From Terriglobia bacterium (GTDB taxonomy: Bacteria > Acidobacteriota > Terriglobia > Versatilivoradales > Versatilivoraceae): a stretch of 64,000 nucleotides of DNA. The stretch lies in assembly GCA_951813285.1 (NCBI GenBank), contig OX638355.1, positions 4,173,136 to 4,237,135 on the forward strand, written 5' to 3'. Every line of letters starts with the position of its first letter. Within the stretch, counting starts at the first letter, position 1. The notes beneath the pieces are model-generated. The model did not search any database, was not told the DNA's origin, and worked only from the letters and a program-made list of their open reading frames with translations. The position numbers and the translations under genes are program-made. Below are positions 26,971 through 36,554 of the stretch, one piece after another.

Positions 26971-27785
26971 AGGGCCTGCGTTCCGCCATTGCTTTTCTGA
27001 CGATTCTCCCCGTGGGACCCAGGAACCTGGCGGAGGACCTGGCCTCCGCCCGCACCTGGTTTCCACTGATCGGGCTGCTGCTTGGATCCCTGCTGGCGGG
27101 GGCAGACCTGCTGCTGCAGAAGGCAATCCCGCTTCTCTCGGCGGACCCGGCTTCACTTGACCGCCAGTTTCCGCCTCTTCTGGCCGCCGCCCTGCTGACT
27201 GCCGCTCTTGTCCTGCTGACCCGAGCCCTGCATCTGGACGGCTTCATGGATAGCTGCGACGCGCTCCTGGGTGGCTTTGAGCGCCGGCGGCGGCTCGAGA
27301 TACTCAGAGACCCCCACGTGGGAGCCTTTGCGGTGGTGGGACTGGCCAGTCTGCTGCTCCTCAAGCTCACCGCCCTGGCCGCCCTGCCCCAAACCAGCCG
27401 ACTTTCGGCCCTGCTGCTCTTTCCCTGCCTTTCGCGCTGGGGCATGCTGCTGGCCATGGAGCTGTTTCCCTACATCCGGCGGGAGGGTCTGGGCACGGCG
27501 TTCTTCCGGAACCGGGGCCGCTGGCCTCTCATCGGCGGTCTTAGCCTTGCGCTGGCCGCGGCCATCGGGCTGGCCGGAACCACCGGAGTGCTACTATTCG
27601 CCTTGGCCAGCGCCGTCTCCTGGGCGGTGGGATACTGGGCGGCACGGGCGCTGGGCGGCCTTACGGGAGACCTCTACGGAGCCGTCAACGAGACCGCTGA
27701 GACATCGGTCCTGGTCGTGGCCGCGGTCCTGGCGGCTGCCTCCCCCCTGGCCTTGAGCTCACCACTGGCGGGGTACCTGGAATAG
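26967..27785 (+). CDS. cobS: Adenosylcobinamide-GDP ribazoletransferase (cobalamin synthase)
   Basis: A 272-residue integral membrane enzyme that joins adenosylcobinamide-GDP and alpha-ribazole (phosphate). It begins AIAFLTILPVG, has the conserved LHLDGFMDSCDALLGG (metal-binding aspartates) and ILRDPHVGAFAVVG, and ends in a helix pair with GDLYGAVNE. The ATG at 26967 overlaps the cobT stop; the open frame upstream belongs to another reading of cobT. Confidence 0.96.
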   Translation: MKGLRSAIAFLTILPVGPRNLAEDLASARTWFPLIGLLLGSLLAGADLLLQKAIPLLSADPASLDRQFPPLLAAALLTAALVLLTRALHLDGFMDSCDALLGGFERRRRLEILRDPHVGAFAVVGLASLLLLKLTALAALPQTSRLSALLLFPCLSRWGMLLAMELFPYIRREGLGTAFFRNRGRWPLIGGLSLALAAAIGLAGTTGVLLFALASAVSWAVGYWAARALGGLTGDLYGAVNETAETSVLVVAAVLAAASPLALSSPLAGYLE

Positions 27786-27862
27786 CAGGGGCCCCGCCCA
27801 ACATGACCGGGCGGATCATACCGGGAGACACGGGGGAGTTTCAGAAGTGTGGAGAGTGAAGA

Positions 27863-28816
27863 GTGGAGAGTGGGGAGTTGTCTCTGGAGGCGGGTGTGCT
27901 GATAGGGGCACTGGTTCTGGATCTGACCGTACGCGAGCCGCCCAAGGCGCTTCATCCCGTCGTGTGGATGGGAGCCCTGGCCTCATGGGCTGAGAAGAGA
28001 GTCCTGCCGGGCGCAGGCCCCGTGAGGGCGTTCCTGACCGGTCTGGGCCTGGCTGTGCTGGCGCCTTTGGGCTTCGCCGGGCTCGCTTGGCTGGCGGCTG
28101 CCGGACTAAGGGAATTGGGTCCCCTCCCCTATCTGGCCGGCGGGGCGCTCCTGCTGAAGACGACCTTTGCGGTCAAGGGTCTGGCAAAGGCCGCCGAAAG
28201 AACTTGGCGAGCCTTGGAATCCGGCAGGATCGAGGAGGCCCGTCTCAGCTTGAGAAGCCTGGTCAGTCGAGACGCCCGGAGGCTGACCAGCCCCCAGGTA
28301 GGCATGGCGGCCATCGAGTCGGTGGCCGAGAACACCACCGACAGTTGCATCGGACCCTGGCTGGCGTTCGCCCTGTTCGGGCTGCCGGGCGCGTTTGCCT
28401 ACCGTGCTCTGAACACCCTGGACAGCATGATCGGCTACCATGGCAGGCATGAGTACCTGGGCAAGGCGTCGGCCAGGCTGGACGACCTGGCCAACCTGAT
28501 CCCGGCACGTCTCTGCACGGTCCTGATGATGGGAGCCGGCCTTTTGCCGGGGCTGCCGGCAGCCCGGGGGATGCGCATAGTCCGAAGAGATCGACGACTC
28601 ACCGAGAGCCCCAACGCCGGCTGGACCATCAGCGCCATGTCGGGTCTGCTGGGCGTCGCCCTGGCGAAATCGGGCCACTACCGCATCGGCGACGGCCTGC
28701 CCGAGCCGGAGCCCGCCCACATCCGAGCCTCGCTGCGGGTATTATTCGGATCGGTCGGCATTGCCCTGCCGGTCGTGACGGGCTTGTTGGCCTTGCGCGT
28801 TCTGTGGTGGCAATGA
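27863..28816 (+). CDS. cbiB: Adenosylcobinamide-phosphate synthase
   Basis: A 317-residue membrane protein of the CbiB/CobD family that attaches aminopropanol (phosphate) to adenosylcobyric acid. Landmarks: DLTVREPPKALHPVVWMG near the N-terminus, LVSRDARRLTSPQ, AAIESVAENTTDSCIGPWLAF, YRALNTLDSMIGY and NLIPARLC. GTG at 27863 is the drawn start; nearby GTG/TTG codons in the same GA-rich run are alternatives. Its stop overlaps an ATG at 28813 in the next frame. Confidence 0.95.
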   Translation: MESGELSLEAGVLIGALVLDLTVREPPKALHPVVWMGALASWAEKRVLPGAGPVRAFLTGLGLAVLAPLGFAGLAWLAAAGLRELGPLPYLAGGALLLKTTFAVKGLAKAAERTWRALESGRIEEARLSLRSLVSRDARRLTSPQVGMAAIESVAENTTDSCIGPWLAFALFGLPGAFAYRALNTLDSMIGYHGRHEYLGKASARLDDLANLIPARLCTVLMMGAGLLPGLPAARGMRIVRRDRRLTESPNAGWTISAMSGLLGVALAKSGHYRIGDGLPEPEPAHIRASLRVLFGSVGIALPVVTGLLALRVLWWQ

Positions 28817-28875
28817 AGCGAGCCCCGGGGAGCCGCGGGACCGCCTGGATCGGCAGCCCCTTGGCGGAAGGACCC

Positions 28876-29976
28876 ATGCAAACCCATTTCGAGGAAACCC
28901 ACCCGGCCCCCGTTCACGGCGGCTTGGATGCCCGGGAGCTGGAATCGCTGGGCTTGCGCCCCGAAGCGGTGCTGGACTTCAGTGCCAGCATCAACCCCCT
29001 TGGAGCTGCCCCGGGAGTGAGGGAGGCCCTGAGGAGCCTGCCGCCGGACGCCTATCCCGATCGAAGCTGCCTGAAACTCCGCCGAGCGCTGGGCTCGCGT
29101 CTGGACATCCAGCCGGACTCCATTCTGGTTGGCAACGGCTCCACGGAATTGATTCACCTGATTGCCCGGGCCTTCCTCGACCACGGCGATACCGCGGTGA
29201 TTTTTGCCCCGACCTTCGGGGAATACGCCGCCGCCTGCCGCCTGGGGGAGGTGTCTCCCCTCTTCCTACCGTCCAACCAAGAAGCGGAATTCCGGTGGGA
29301 CCTGCCGCATGCCTTGAACATCATCTCCGGCCTGAGACCCTCCCTGGTCTTTGTCTGCAATCCCAACAACCCGACCGGCACATACCTGGGGGAAGAGGAG
29401 GTGAGGCAGATTGCCGAGAGTCTGGACGGACGCGGCCTGCTGGTTCTGGACGAGGCCTATCGGTCCTTCGTGGACAGGCGCTGGAGATCGCAGGGGTTGC
29501 TTCGCATGGGAAACGTGGCGCTGCTCCGATCCATGACCAAGGACTACGCCCTTGCCGGTCTGCGGCTCGGTTATATGCTGGGTTCGAAGGAGGTTCTCGC
29601 GTGCGTGGGCAAGTTCCAGTACAGTTGGAGTGTCAGCGCCGCGGCCCAGGCCGCCGGATTGGTGGCTCTCGACCATCCGCAGCACGTCGAGCACGGCCGG
29701 TGCATAGTGGGCGCCAGCAAGAAATTCCTCACCGGCGCCCTCAGCCGGATGGGCCTGGAGTGCCTGCCCTCCGCCGCAAACTTTCTACTGGTCCGGGTGG
29801 GCGAGGCCGCGCGCCTGCGCCGGGAACTTCTGACCCGATACAAGGTTTGCGTTCGCGACTGCGCCTCCTTCGGATTGCCGGAGCACATCAGGGTCGGCGT
29901 GCGCAACATCGAGGAGAGCCGCAGGCTGGTTCGGGCACTGAAGGCGGCCGCGGCCATCACAGACAACCATGAGTAA
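28876..29976 (+). CDS. cobD: Threonine-phosphate decarboxylase-like PLP enzyme
   Basis: A PLP aminotransferase-fold enzyme of the CobD/histidinol-phosphate aminotransferase group, 366 residues from ATG 28876. It should make (R)-1-amino-2-propanol phosphate for CbiB. Landmarks: HGGLDARELESLG, DFSASINPLG, CNPNNPTG, LDEAYRSF and the PLP lysine in MTKDYALAGLRLGY. ATG 28876 follows GGAAGGA closely; ATG 28813, which overlaps the cbiB stop in an ATGA, would add 21 residues. It ends inside the start of cobC. Confidence 0.93.
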   Translation: MQTHFEETHPAPVHGGLDARELESLGLRPEAVLDFSASINPLGAAPGVREALRSLPPDAYPDRSCLKLRRALGSRLDIQPDSILVGNGSTELIHLIARAFLDHGDTAVIFAPTFGEYAAACRLGEVSPLFLPSNQEAEFRWDLPHALNIISGLRPSLVFVCNPNNPTGTYLGEEEVRQIAESLDGRGLLVLDEAYRSFVDRRWRSQGLLRMGNVALLRSMTKDYALAGLRLGYMLGSKEVLACVGKFQYSWSVSAAAQAAGLVALDHPQHVEHGRCIVGASKKFLTGALSRMGLECLPSAANFLLVRVGEAARLRRELLTRYKVCVRDCASFGLPEHIRVGVRNIEESRRLVRALKAAAAITDNHE

Positions 29977-30604
29977 ATGCTTTCTGGTCAGACACGGAGC
30001 GACGGAGTGGAACGCCCAGGGGCGCATTCAGGGACAGTCGGACCCGTCCCTGAACGCAGCCGGAAAACGTCAGGCCCGACGTCTCGGCCTGCGCCTGGCA
30101 TCGGTGCCCTTCGCAGAGGCCAGTTGCAGCGATCTGCGGCGCTGCTCGGAAACGGCGGCGGCCATCCTGCTGGGAAGGAACGACGTCCGGCTGCAAGAGA
30201 TGCCGGAACTGCGGGAGAAGAACTTCGGAGCCTGGGAGGGACTGACTTTCCGCGAAGTGGAAGCCGGCTATCCCAATCTCTATCGCAAGTGGCTGACGGC
30301 CGCAGACCCTTCCTTCGCGCCGCCCGGCGGCGAGAGCGATCTTCAGCTCTACTCCCGCGCCGATACCGCCGTCGACCGGCTGCGGGAGGCCCGCATCGGT
30401 AGTGGGGGCAACCTCCTGGTGGTCACTCACGGCGGGACGCTGCGCGCACTGATTGCCCGCCTGCTGGGGCTGCCGGCTCAAAAGATGTGGAAGTTCCGCT
30501 TCGCCAATACCGGCCTTTCCGTGGTCAATGTCTTCGAGGACGGCAGCGCCGTGGTGGACCTGCTCAACGACACCAGCCACCTGGGAGAGGACTTCGGCGA
30601 GTGA
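29969..30604 (+). CDS. cobC: Alpha-ribazole phosphatase / histidine phosphatase
   Basis: A histidine-phosphatase-fold enzyme of 211 residues with the active-site LVRHGATEW at residues 6-14, SDLRRCSETA, the catalytic glutamate in REKNFGAWEG and VVTHGGTLRA near the C-terminus. In this operon the likely substrate is alpha-ribazole 5'-phosphate or cobalamin phosphate. It overlaps cobD by 8 bp. In the same frame, the sequence after its stop codon (30605-30700) reads as a cobQ-like C-terminus. Confidence 0.9.
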   Translation: MSKCFLVRHGATEWNAQGRIQGQSDPSLNAAGKRQARRLGLRLASVPFAEASCSDLRRCSETAAAILLGRNDVRLQEMPELREKNFGAWEGLTFREVEAGYPNLYRKWLTAADPSFAPPGGESDLQLYSRADTAVDRLREARIGSGGNLLVVTHGGTLRALIARLLGLPAQKMWKFRFANTGLSVVNVFEDGSAVVDLLNDTSHLGEDFGE

Positions 30605-30700
30605 CGGGAACCTGAGAGGGAGTATGACCGGCTGGCCGAACTGGTCGGCCACCATTTGGACATGGATGCCATCTACCGGATAGCGGGGTTGAAGCCTTGA
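30605..30700 (+). pseudogene. Possible 3' remnant of cobyric acid synthase cobQ
   Basis: The gap between cobC and cobU is open in the cobC frame after its stop and reads EREYDRLAELVGHHLDMDA followed by IYRIAGLKP and TGA. Cobyric acid synthase (CobQ/CbiP) typically ends in a helix of this pattern (YDxLA..v...LDm..I). The stop codon overlaps the TTG start of cobU (TTGA), a coupling expected if an intact cobQ once preceded cobU. The body of the gene is missing. The assignment is from recalled family pattern, not a search. Confidence 0.5.
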
Positions 30701-31278
30701 AGAAGGAACTCATTCTCATCCTTGGAGGCGCGCGTTCGGGCAAGAGCTCCTATGCCGAGAGACTGGCTCGCCGGGGCCGGCAGGTGCTGTTCGTGGCCAC
30801 GGCGGAGGCGCGGGACGAAGACATGAAGCGCCGCATCGCCGCCCATCGCGAGCGGCGCCCGGCAGGCTGGGACACGCTGGAGGAGCCCCTGGATCCGGCG
30901 GCGGCGCTCCGCCCGGTCCTGGACCGCTACGATACCTTCCTGCTTGACTGCCTCACCCTTTGGGTCAGCAACCTGCTGCTCGACAAGCCAGGCCACGCCG
31001 AAGACGGCAGCCGGATCCCGGATGCGGCCCGGGAATTGATGGATCTCATCCAAGCGACCCATGCAACCTGGATCCTGGTCAGCAACGAGGTCGGCCAGGG
31101 CATCGTGCCCTCTTCGACTCTTGGCCGCACCTATCGGGACGTCCTGGGACGGGTGAACCAACTGGCCGCCTCCCGCGCGGACCGGGTCTATCTCATGACG
31201 GCCGGCCTGGCCATGGAACTGAAGTCCCTGGGCGCCCGGCCTTTCGCTGAATCCGGCCTTGACCCGCCAAGCCCTTGA
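30697..31278 (+). CDS. cobU: Adenosylcobinamide kinase / guanylyltransferase
   Basis: A bifunctional enzyme of 193 residues that phosphorylates adenosylcobinamide and transfers GMP. It has P-loop GGARSGKSS at residues 10-18, FVATAEARDEDMKRRI with the RR-H active-site region (RIAAHRERRP), LLDCLTLWVSN (Walker B) and VSNEVGQGIVP. The start is TTG, overlapping the preceding TGA. It is the last gene of the B12 operon. Confidence 0.95.
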   Translation: MKKELILILGGARSGKSSYAERLARRGRQVLFVATAEARDEDMKRRIAAHRERRPAGWDTLEEPLDPAAALRPVLDRYDTFLLDCLTLWVSNLLLDKPGHAEDGSRIPDAARELMDLIQATHATWILVSNEVGQGIVPSSTLGRTYRDVLGRVNQLAASRADRVYLMTAGLAMELKSLGARPFAESGLDPPSP

Positions 31279-31540
31279 CACCGAAGCCGTCAGCCACCCA
31301 ACGGCGGCTGCGAGCGCACTCCTACCGGAACCGCAACGCCGCAGTAGTCCCCCCTATCAGCCGGGTCCCACCTTGATCGACCAGGGCCCTGAAGGTCTCC
31401 GCTTGCGGAGCACCCGCGCACTGAAACGGGCTTCTTTTCGGGAGGGAAATGCATCCAATTCAGGGAAATGCTTCCACTTGCCCTCCCCATCGGAAGGTCC
31501 AGGACGACACGCCCCCCGACAGCGCAGGAATCCGGTTGGC

Positions 31541-31549
31541 TGTTATACT
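31541..31549 (+). promoter_or_regulatory. Extended -10 promoter of the LRR gene
   Basis: TGTTATACT fits an extended -10 (TG-N-TATACT) 22 bp before ATG 31571; no -35 box. The rest of the 292-bp gap after cobU holds nothing I recognise. Confidence 0.4.
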
Positions 31550-31570
31550 TGCGTTCAGGTGAATTCCACT

Positions 31571-34500
31571 ATGAGACTCTCTTCGATTGATGAACGACTT
31601 TTGAGCTATCTGCACCTGTCCGAAAGCGGAATCGCTGACCGGACAGCCGGGTTCACCCGCCAGGGAGCGACCCGCGCGCGCCGTCGGATGCTGCTATTCC
31701 CGGCTTGGCTGATCGGCTGTTTCCTGGCTTTCCCGGCCGCGGCGATCGCCCAAGGGGTCTGCGACCGTACGCCGCAGGTGCAGGGCAAGTTGGTGGAGGC
31801 CGCCGGGGTCTCCTCTTGCGAGAACGTCACCCCCGAACATCTGGCCGGCATCACCCAACTGGACCTCTCCGAGTCGGGCATCGACGCCCTCCAGGCCCGA
31901 GACTTCAGGGAACTCGGCCGGCTCCAGCGTCTCTATCTTCGCGGGAACTCCCTCAGCAGCCTGCCGCCCTCCCTCTTCCACGGCCTGGTCCGGCTGGAAC
32001 AACTGGTTCTGAATTTCAATCGGTTGGGTGACCTGCCCCCGGAACTGTTCGCGGGCCTGGGCTCTCTGGAGGGGCTCTGGCTGAACGGAAACCGGCTCGA
32101 AACCCTGCCCGACGACCTCTTCGGCGGACTGTCCCGGCTCACCTATCTGTCCCTTGCCGAGAACTCCCTGAGCGGTCTGCCCAAAGGAGTCTTTCGAGAC
32201 CTGGGCAGCCTGAATCAGCTCTGGTTGCGGGAGAACTCTCTGACGAACCTGCCCCGGGGCGTCTTCCTCGGGCTGGTCGACCTGCGAATCTTGAGGCTGG
32301 ATCACAACCTTCTGACCTCCCTGCCCGAAGAGATCTTTCGCGGACCGACCCTGCTGAGAACCCTTTCATTGGATCACAACCTGCTCGAGACCCTGCCCGG
32401 CGGGATCTTCCTTGGGCTGAGTGACCTGCAACGGCTGACTCTGGACTCGAACTCGCTGAGGGAACTCCCCCAAGACGCTTTCAGGGGTCTCAGCAGCCTG
32501 GTGGACCTGCGACTTCGAGAGAACCGGTTGCGGACCCTGCCTGAAGGGATCTTCAGCGGACTGGGTCTCCTGCAGACCCTGACGCTGGACGAAAACTCGT
32601 TGAGGATGCTGCCGGAGAGAACTTTTGGCGGTTTGAGCCAGTTGGTCCAATTGCCGCTCCAGGGAAACGATCTGAGGACTCTGCCCGAGGGAATCTTCAA
32701 CGGGTTGCGCGGCCTGAAACGTCTGACCCTGAATCGCAACTCCCTGAGGGAACTCCCCGCCGGGGTCTTTAGCGAGTTGCCGCTCCTGCGGGATCTGGCG
32801 CTGGAGGACAACCGCCTGTCCGCCCTGCCCAAGGGAGTTTTCGACGAGAACCTGGCTACCCTGGGCGCCGTCAGGGACAGCCCGGGGCTCCGCGTGGACA
32901 CCGCCCTGAAGGCGGAAGCGGCCTTCCCGTTCTCCGCGGGAACCGCCGCCCCGGGAACTGCCGCCACGGTCACGGTGACCCTGCACCGCCCGATGCCGGT
33001 GGCTGTGCGGCTGCCCTACAGCCCGGGCGGCACTGCGACCTCGGCCGACTATGCCGACCTGTCGCCCAATCCGGACGAGGGGTTGCTGTTTCCGGCCGGA
33101 GAAACCCGCCGGCAAATCAGCCTGAATATTCTATCGGGCGCCGACAGGCTGGGGGAAACCCTGGTGTTGACGCTGGGCGAGCTCTCCAGCATCCGCCTGC
33201 GCCGGTCCGATGGCATGGAGCCGGACGCACCCTTCCTTCAGGCTGAAGCCCTGCTGTCCCTTTCTTCCGAGGGAGCCACCCACACCCTGACCGTTGCCGA
33301 CCCCGGATCGATTACCGGGGGCATCTGCGACCGGACTCCCCAGGTAAGGGACAAGCTGGTGGAGATCACCGGGGAATCCGGCTGCGGGCAGGTCACTTCG
33401 GGACAACTGGCAGCCGTGACCCTCATCGACTTGCGGCGGGCCGGAATTCATACCCTGCAAGCCCAGGACTTCGATGGATTAATCTCCCTAATGAGCTTGA
33501 GTCTGGGAGAAAACCGGCTGGCGACTCTTCCCGAGGGAATCTTCGGCGGATTGAACAGCCTGCAACGCCTGGAGATGCCCGGGAATTCCTTGAGTACTCT
33601 CCGCGAGGGGGTCTTCAGCCAACTGAGCAGCCTGACCTGGCTGGACCTGCGCAACAACGGTCTCACGGCGCTCCCCGAAGGGATCTTGAGCGGGCTCGCC
33701 AACCTGGAGACCCTGTGGCTGAACGGGAATTCCCTGACTGAATTACCGAAGGACACCTTCCGGGACCTGAGCCGTCTGGCCGATTTGAACCTGGGCTCAA
33801 ACTCGCTGACGGCTTTGCCCAAAGGGATCTTCGACGGACTGAACGCACTGCAGGCACTTAAGTTGCACGAAAACTCCCTGATGGAATTGCCCGGAGGCCT
33901 CTTTCTGGAGTTGAGTGAGCCGGAAGAATTTGTCCCCATCGACGGCCCCAGCCGAGCGGCCAGGCTGGACTCGCTCTGGCTTCAGGGAAACCGCCTGAGC
34001 GCATTGCACGAGGACGCCTTCCAGGGACTGGACAACCTGCGGGCTCTGCTTCTCCAGGGCAACTCGCTCGTTGAAGTACCCGAAGGGGTCTTCGGTGGTC
34101 TGAGCCGTCTGCAGTTGCTGTATCTCAGTGACAACTCCATCGCCTCCCTGCCGGAGCGAATCTTCCAGGGACTGGACAATCTGGAACGGTTGGCGCTGGA
34201 ACACAACCGTCTCACCAGCCTGCCCAAAGCCGTTTTCAAGGGACTGAGCCGGCTGGCAAGACTGAACCTGAGCGTCAACTCGCTGGCTGGTTTGCCTCCG
34301 GAGATCTTCCAAGGGCTGAAGCAACTTGAGGAGCTGCGTCTGAATGGAAACCGGCTGGCGGCCTTGCCACCGGGGGTTCTCGACGACACGCTCTCCGAGT
34401 TGGGCATTGGCCCGGCGAACCGGGGTCTGCATATAGACCCGTACCTGAAGGCCCGGCTGGGCTTCGCTCCGCCCGCCCAGACCGCGGCTCCCGGGGCGAT

Positions 34501-36304
34501 GGTGACGGCAACGGCAACCTTGCACCGGGCACTGCCGGTGTCCCTTCGCGTGCCATACGCCGTCAGCGGCACCGCATCCTCCGACGACTATGCGAGCCTG
34601 TCGCCTTCCCCCGAGGAGGGCTTGCTGTTTCCTGCCGGGGAAACCCGAGCGGACATCACAATGCTCCTCCCCGAAGACGCCGGAGTGGGCCGGACCATCG
34701 TGCTTACTCTGGAGCAAACCTCGGAAATCGACCTGCTTCCCTCCGACCCTGCGGGACCGACGGTCCCCTTCCTGGAGGTCGAAACCCTGCTGTCAGGATC
34801 CCCCGATCCGACCACCCACACCATCACCCTGGGTACCGCCATCAGGGTCGATTCGAACCGCTCCTTTGTGCCGGTCATCTTGAGTGCGGCCGGCAGGAAC
34901 CGTTCCTTCTACACCTCCGAAATGACTCTGACCAACCGGGGAGCCGCAGAGGCTGCCCTCACCTATACCTATACGGCCCACGCGGGCGGCGGCAGTGGGA
35001 CCGCCACCGACGTGGTGGCCGTCGGGAGGCAGAAGATCGTACCCGACGCCATCGAGTACCTGCGCGATCTGGGCCTTCCCATCCCCGCCGGCGGAAATCT
35101 CATTGGAACGTTGGCCGTGGAGTTCGCGGCCGATTCGACGGTGGGGGTGTCGGTGCGAACCACCACCTCGGTTCCCCAGGGACGAGCCGGACTGGCTTAT
35201 GCCGGTGTTCCGCAGACGGGAGGATTCCAGGAGCCGGTCTATCTGGCAGGCTTGCGTCAGACCCCGCGGGACCGCTCTAACCTGGGCATCCAGAACATGG
35301 GAACCGCGGGGGAGGGCTCTATAAGTCTGAGGGTGGCGGTCTTTTCGGGAGATGCAACCGACTCCGACCCCACCCTGCTGGACGAAGTGACCCTGGAGCC
35401 GGGCGGGTTCCACCAGTACGACGGCGTGCTGGGCAGCCTGGCCAACGGATTCGTCCGGGTAGAGAAGACAGCCGGAGGGGCTCCCTTCTACGCCTACGCC
35501 GTCATCAACGATCAGGCCAATTCGGACGGATCCTTCGTGCTTCCGGTGGCGGCCGCTTCGCTGGCGGCAACCACGGGGCAGACCCTGCCGGTGATCCTGG
35601 AGAGAGGCGCCTTCACCAGCGAACTGACGGTGACCAATTTTTCGGACCAGAACAAGCGGGTGACCTTCGCCTTTGTCTCCGAAGGGGTGGACACCCCCGA
35701 CCGAACGGCTGAATTCAGCCTGCCCCTGGAAACCGGGCGGCAGGTCATCATCCCCGACCTCGTCGACGAGCTGCGAGGGGAAGGTGTTTCCGGCATCGGT
35801 CCGACACGCGGCCTGGCTGGGGCTCTGTTCGCCCGGGTGAAAGGCGGGAACCTGAGCGGCATCGTGATTGGAGCCCGGACTGTCTCCCCGGCACTGGTCG
35901 CGGGAGGTCGGTACGGCGTCTTCTATAACGGCGTGCCCTACGGTGCGGCCTTCAGCCGGGTGGCCTGGGTGGAGGGCCTGCAGCAGAACCGGGAGAGCCG
36001 CAGCAACCTGGCCCTGGTCAACACCGGAGAGGTCGACAACAGCGAGAGTGTCTTCAGCCTCGATATCTACGACGGGGATACAGGCCTGCTGGTCAGGACG
36101 ATAACAGGCAGGACAGTGCCGGCCAGAGGATGGCTCCAGATCAACAGCATTCTGCGGGACTATGCGGAGGGAACCACCCAGGGATATGTCCGCATCCGCA
36201 AGATCTCCGGCAACAACCCTTTCCTGGCCTACGGGGTCATCAACGACGGCGGCAGCCCCGGCGAGCGCAGTGGAGACGGCGCCTTTCTGGCGGCTCGAGA
36301 ATAG
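31571..36304 (+). CDS. Secreted giant protein: two LRR/Calx-beta units plus C-terminal module
   Basis: A 1,577-residue exported protein. A signal peptide (LLFPAWLIGCFLAFPAAAIA) begins near residue 41, so ATG 31688 is an alternative start. Unit 1 starts CDRTPQVQGKLVEAAGV, has about fifteen 24-residue leucine-rich repeats (LxxLxLxxNxLxxLPxGxF) and a Calx-beta-like domain. Unit 2 (from about 33,330) repeats the same order, CDRTPQVRDKLVEITGE, about twelve LRRs and a second Calx-beta domain. The last ~485 residues (from about residue 1093, SFVPVILSAAGRNRSFYTSE) form a module nearly identical to that of the protein at 45042. Likely a surface or secreted binding protein; ligand unknown. Confidence 0.85.
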   Translation: MRLSSIDERLLSYLHLSESGIADRTAGFTRQGATRARRRMLLFPAWLIGCFLAFPAAAIAQGVCDRTPQVQGKLVEAAGVSSCENVTPEHLAGITQLDLSESGIDALQARDFRELGRLQRLYLRGNSLSSLPPSLFHGLVRLEQLVLNFNRLGDLPPELFAGLGSLEGLWLNGNRLETLPDDLFGGLSRLTYLSLAENSLSGLPKGVFRDLGSLNQLWLRENSLTNLPRGVFLGLVDLRILRLDHNLLTSLPEEIFRGPTLLRTLSLDHNLLETLPGGIFLGLSDLQRLTLDSNSLRELPQDAFRGLSSLVDLRLRENRLRTLPEGIFSGLGLLQTLTLDENSLRMLPERTFGGLSQLVQLPLQGNDLRTLPEGIFNGLRGLKRLTLNRNSLRELPAGVFSELPLLRDLALEDNRLSALPKGVFDENLATLGAVRDSPGLRVDTALKAEAAFPFSAGTAAPGTAATVTVTLHRPMPVAVRLPYSPGGTATSADYADLSPNPDEGLLFPAGETRRQISLNILSGADRLGETLVLTLGELSSIRLRRSDGMEPDAPFLQAEALLSLSSEGATHTLTVADPGSITGGICDRTPQVRDKLVEITGESGCGQVTSGQLAAVTLIDLRRAGIHTLQAQDFDGLISLMSLSLGENRLATLPEGIFGGLNSLQRLEMPGNSLSTLREGVFSQLSSLTWLDLRNNGLTALPEGILSGLANLETLWLNGNSLTELPKDTFRDLSRLADLNLGSNSLTALPKGIFDGLNALQALKLHENSLMELPGGLFLELSEPEEFVPIDGPSRAARLDSLWLQGNRLSALHEDAFQGLDNLRALLLQGNSLVEVPEGVFGGLSRLQLLYLSDNSIASLPERIFQGLDNLERLALEHNRLTSLPKAVFKGLSRLARLNLSVNSLAGLPPEIFQGLKQLEELRLNGNRLAALPPGVLDDTLSELGIGPANRGLHIDPYLKARLGFAPPAQTAAPGAMVTATATLHRALPVSLRVPYAVSGTASSDDYASLSPSPEEGLLFPAGETRADITMLLPEDAGVGRTIVLTLEQTSEIDLLPSDPAGPTVPFLEVETLLSGSPDPTTHTITLGTAIRVDSNRSFVPVILSAAGRNRSFYTSEMTLTNRGAAEAALTYTYTAHAGGGSGTATDVVAVGRQKIVPDAIEYLRDLGLPIPAGGNLIGTLAVEFAADSTVGVSVRTTTSVPQGRAGLAYAGVPQTGGFQEPVYLAGLRQTPRDRSNLGIQNMGTAGEGSISLRVAVFSGDATDSDPTLLDEVTLEPGGFHQYDGVLGSLANGFVRVEKTAGGAPFYAYAVINDQANSDGSFVLPVAAASLAATTGQTLPVILERGAFTSELTVTNFSDQNKRVTFAFVSEGVDTPDRTAEFSLPLETGRQVIIPDLVDELRGEGVSGIGPTRGLAGALFARVKGGNLSGIVIGARTVSPALVAGGRYGVFYNGVPYGAAFSRVAWVEGLQQNRESRSNLALVNTGEVDNSESVFSLDIYDGDTGLLVRTITGRTVPARGWLQINSILRDYAEGTTQGYVRIRKISGNNPFLAYGVINDGGSPGERSGDGAFLAARE

Positions 36305-36489
36305 CTTCTCCTTTGTCCCCGCCCTCCTCGCGAACCATTCGGAATCCCAAGATTACCTGTTCCCCGCCGCCTTCCCCTCAACCGGGGTTTCAGAGTCGGT
36401 CAGGAAGAGGCGGATTTCTGTGGAGACCGGCGGTCACGGCCGGCCCCAAATCATAGCGCCTGCCGGCGGCGCGCCAATGCCGGCCTCAT

Positions 36490-36518
36490 TTGCCGCAACC
36501 CCGGTCCCCTGCTAAACT
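36490..36518 (+). promoter_or_regulatory. Promoter of the cytochrome-UnbV operon
   Basis: TTGCCG (36490-36495), 17-bp spacer, TAAACT (36513-36518), about 37 bp before the GTG start. The 250-bp gap after the LRR gene has no other feature seen. Confidence 0.5.
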
Positions 36519-36554
36519 GATGCGGTAGAGCATAGAGGAGAAACGGGTGGTCCG

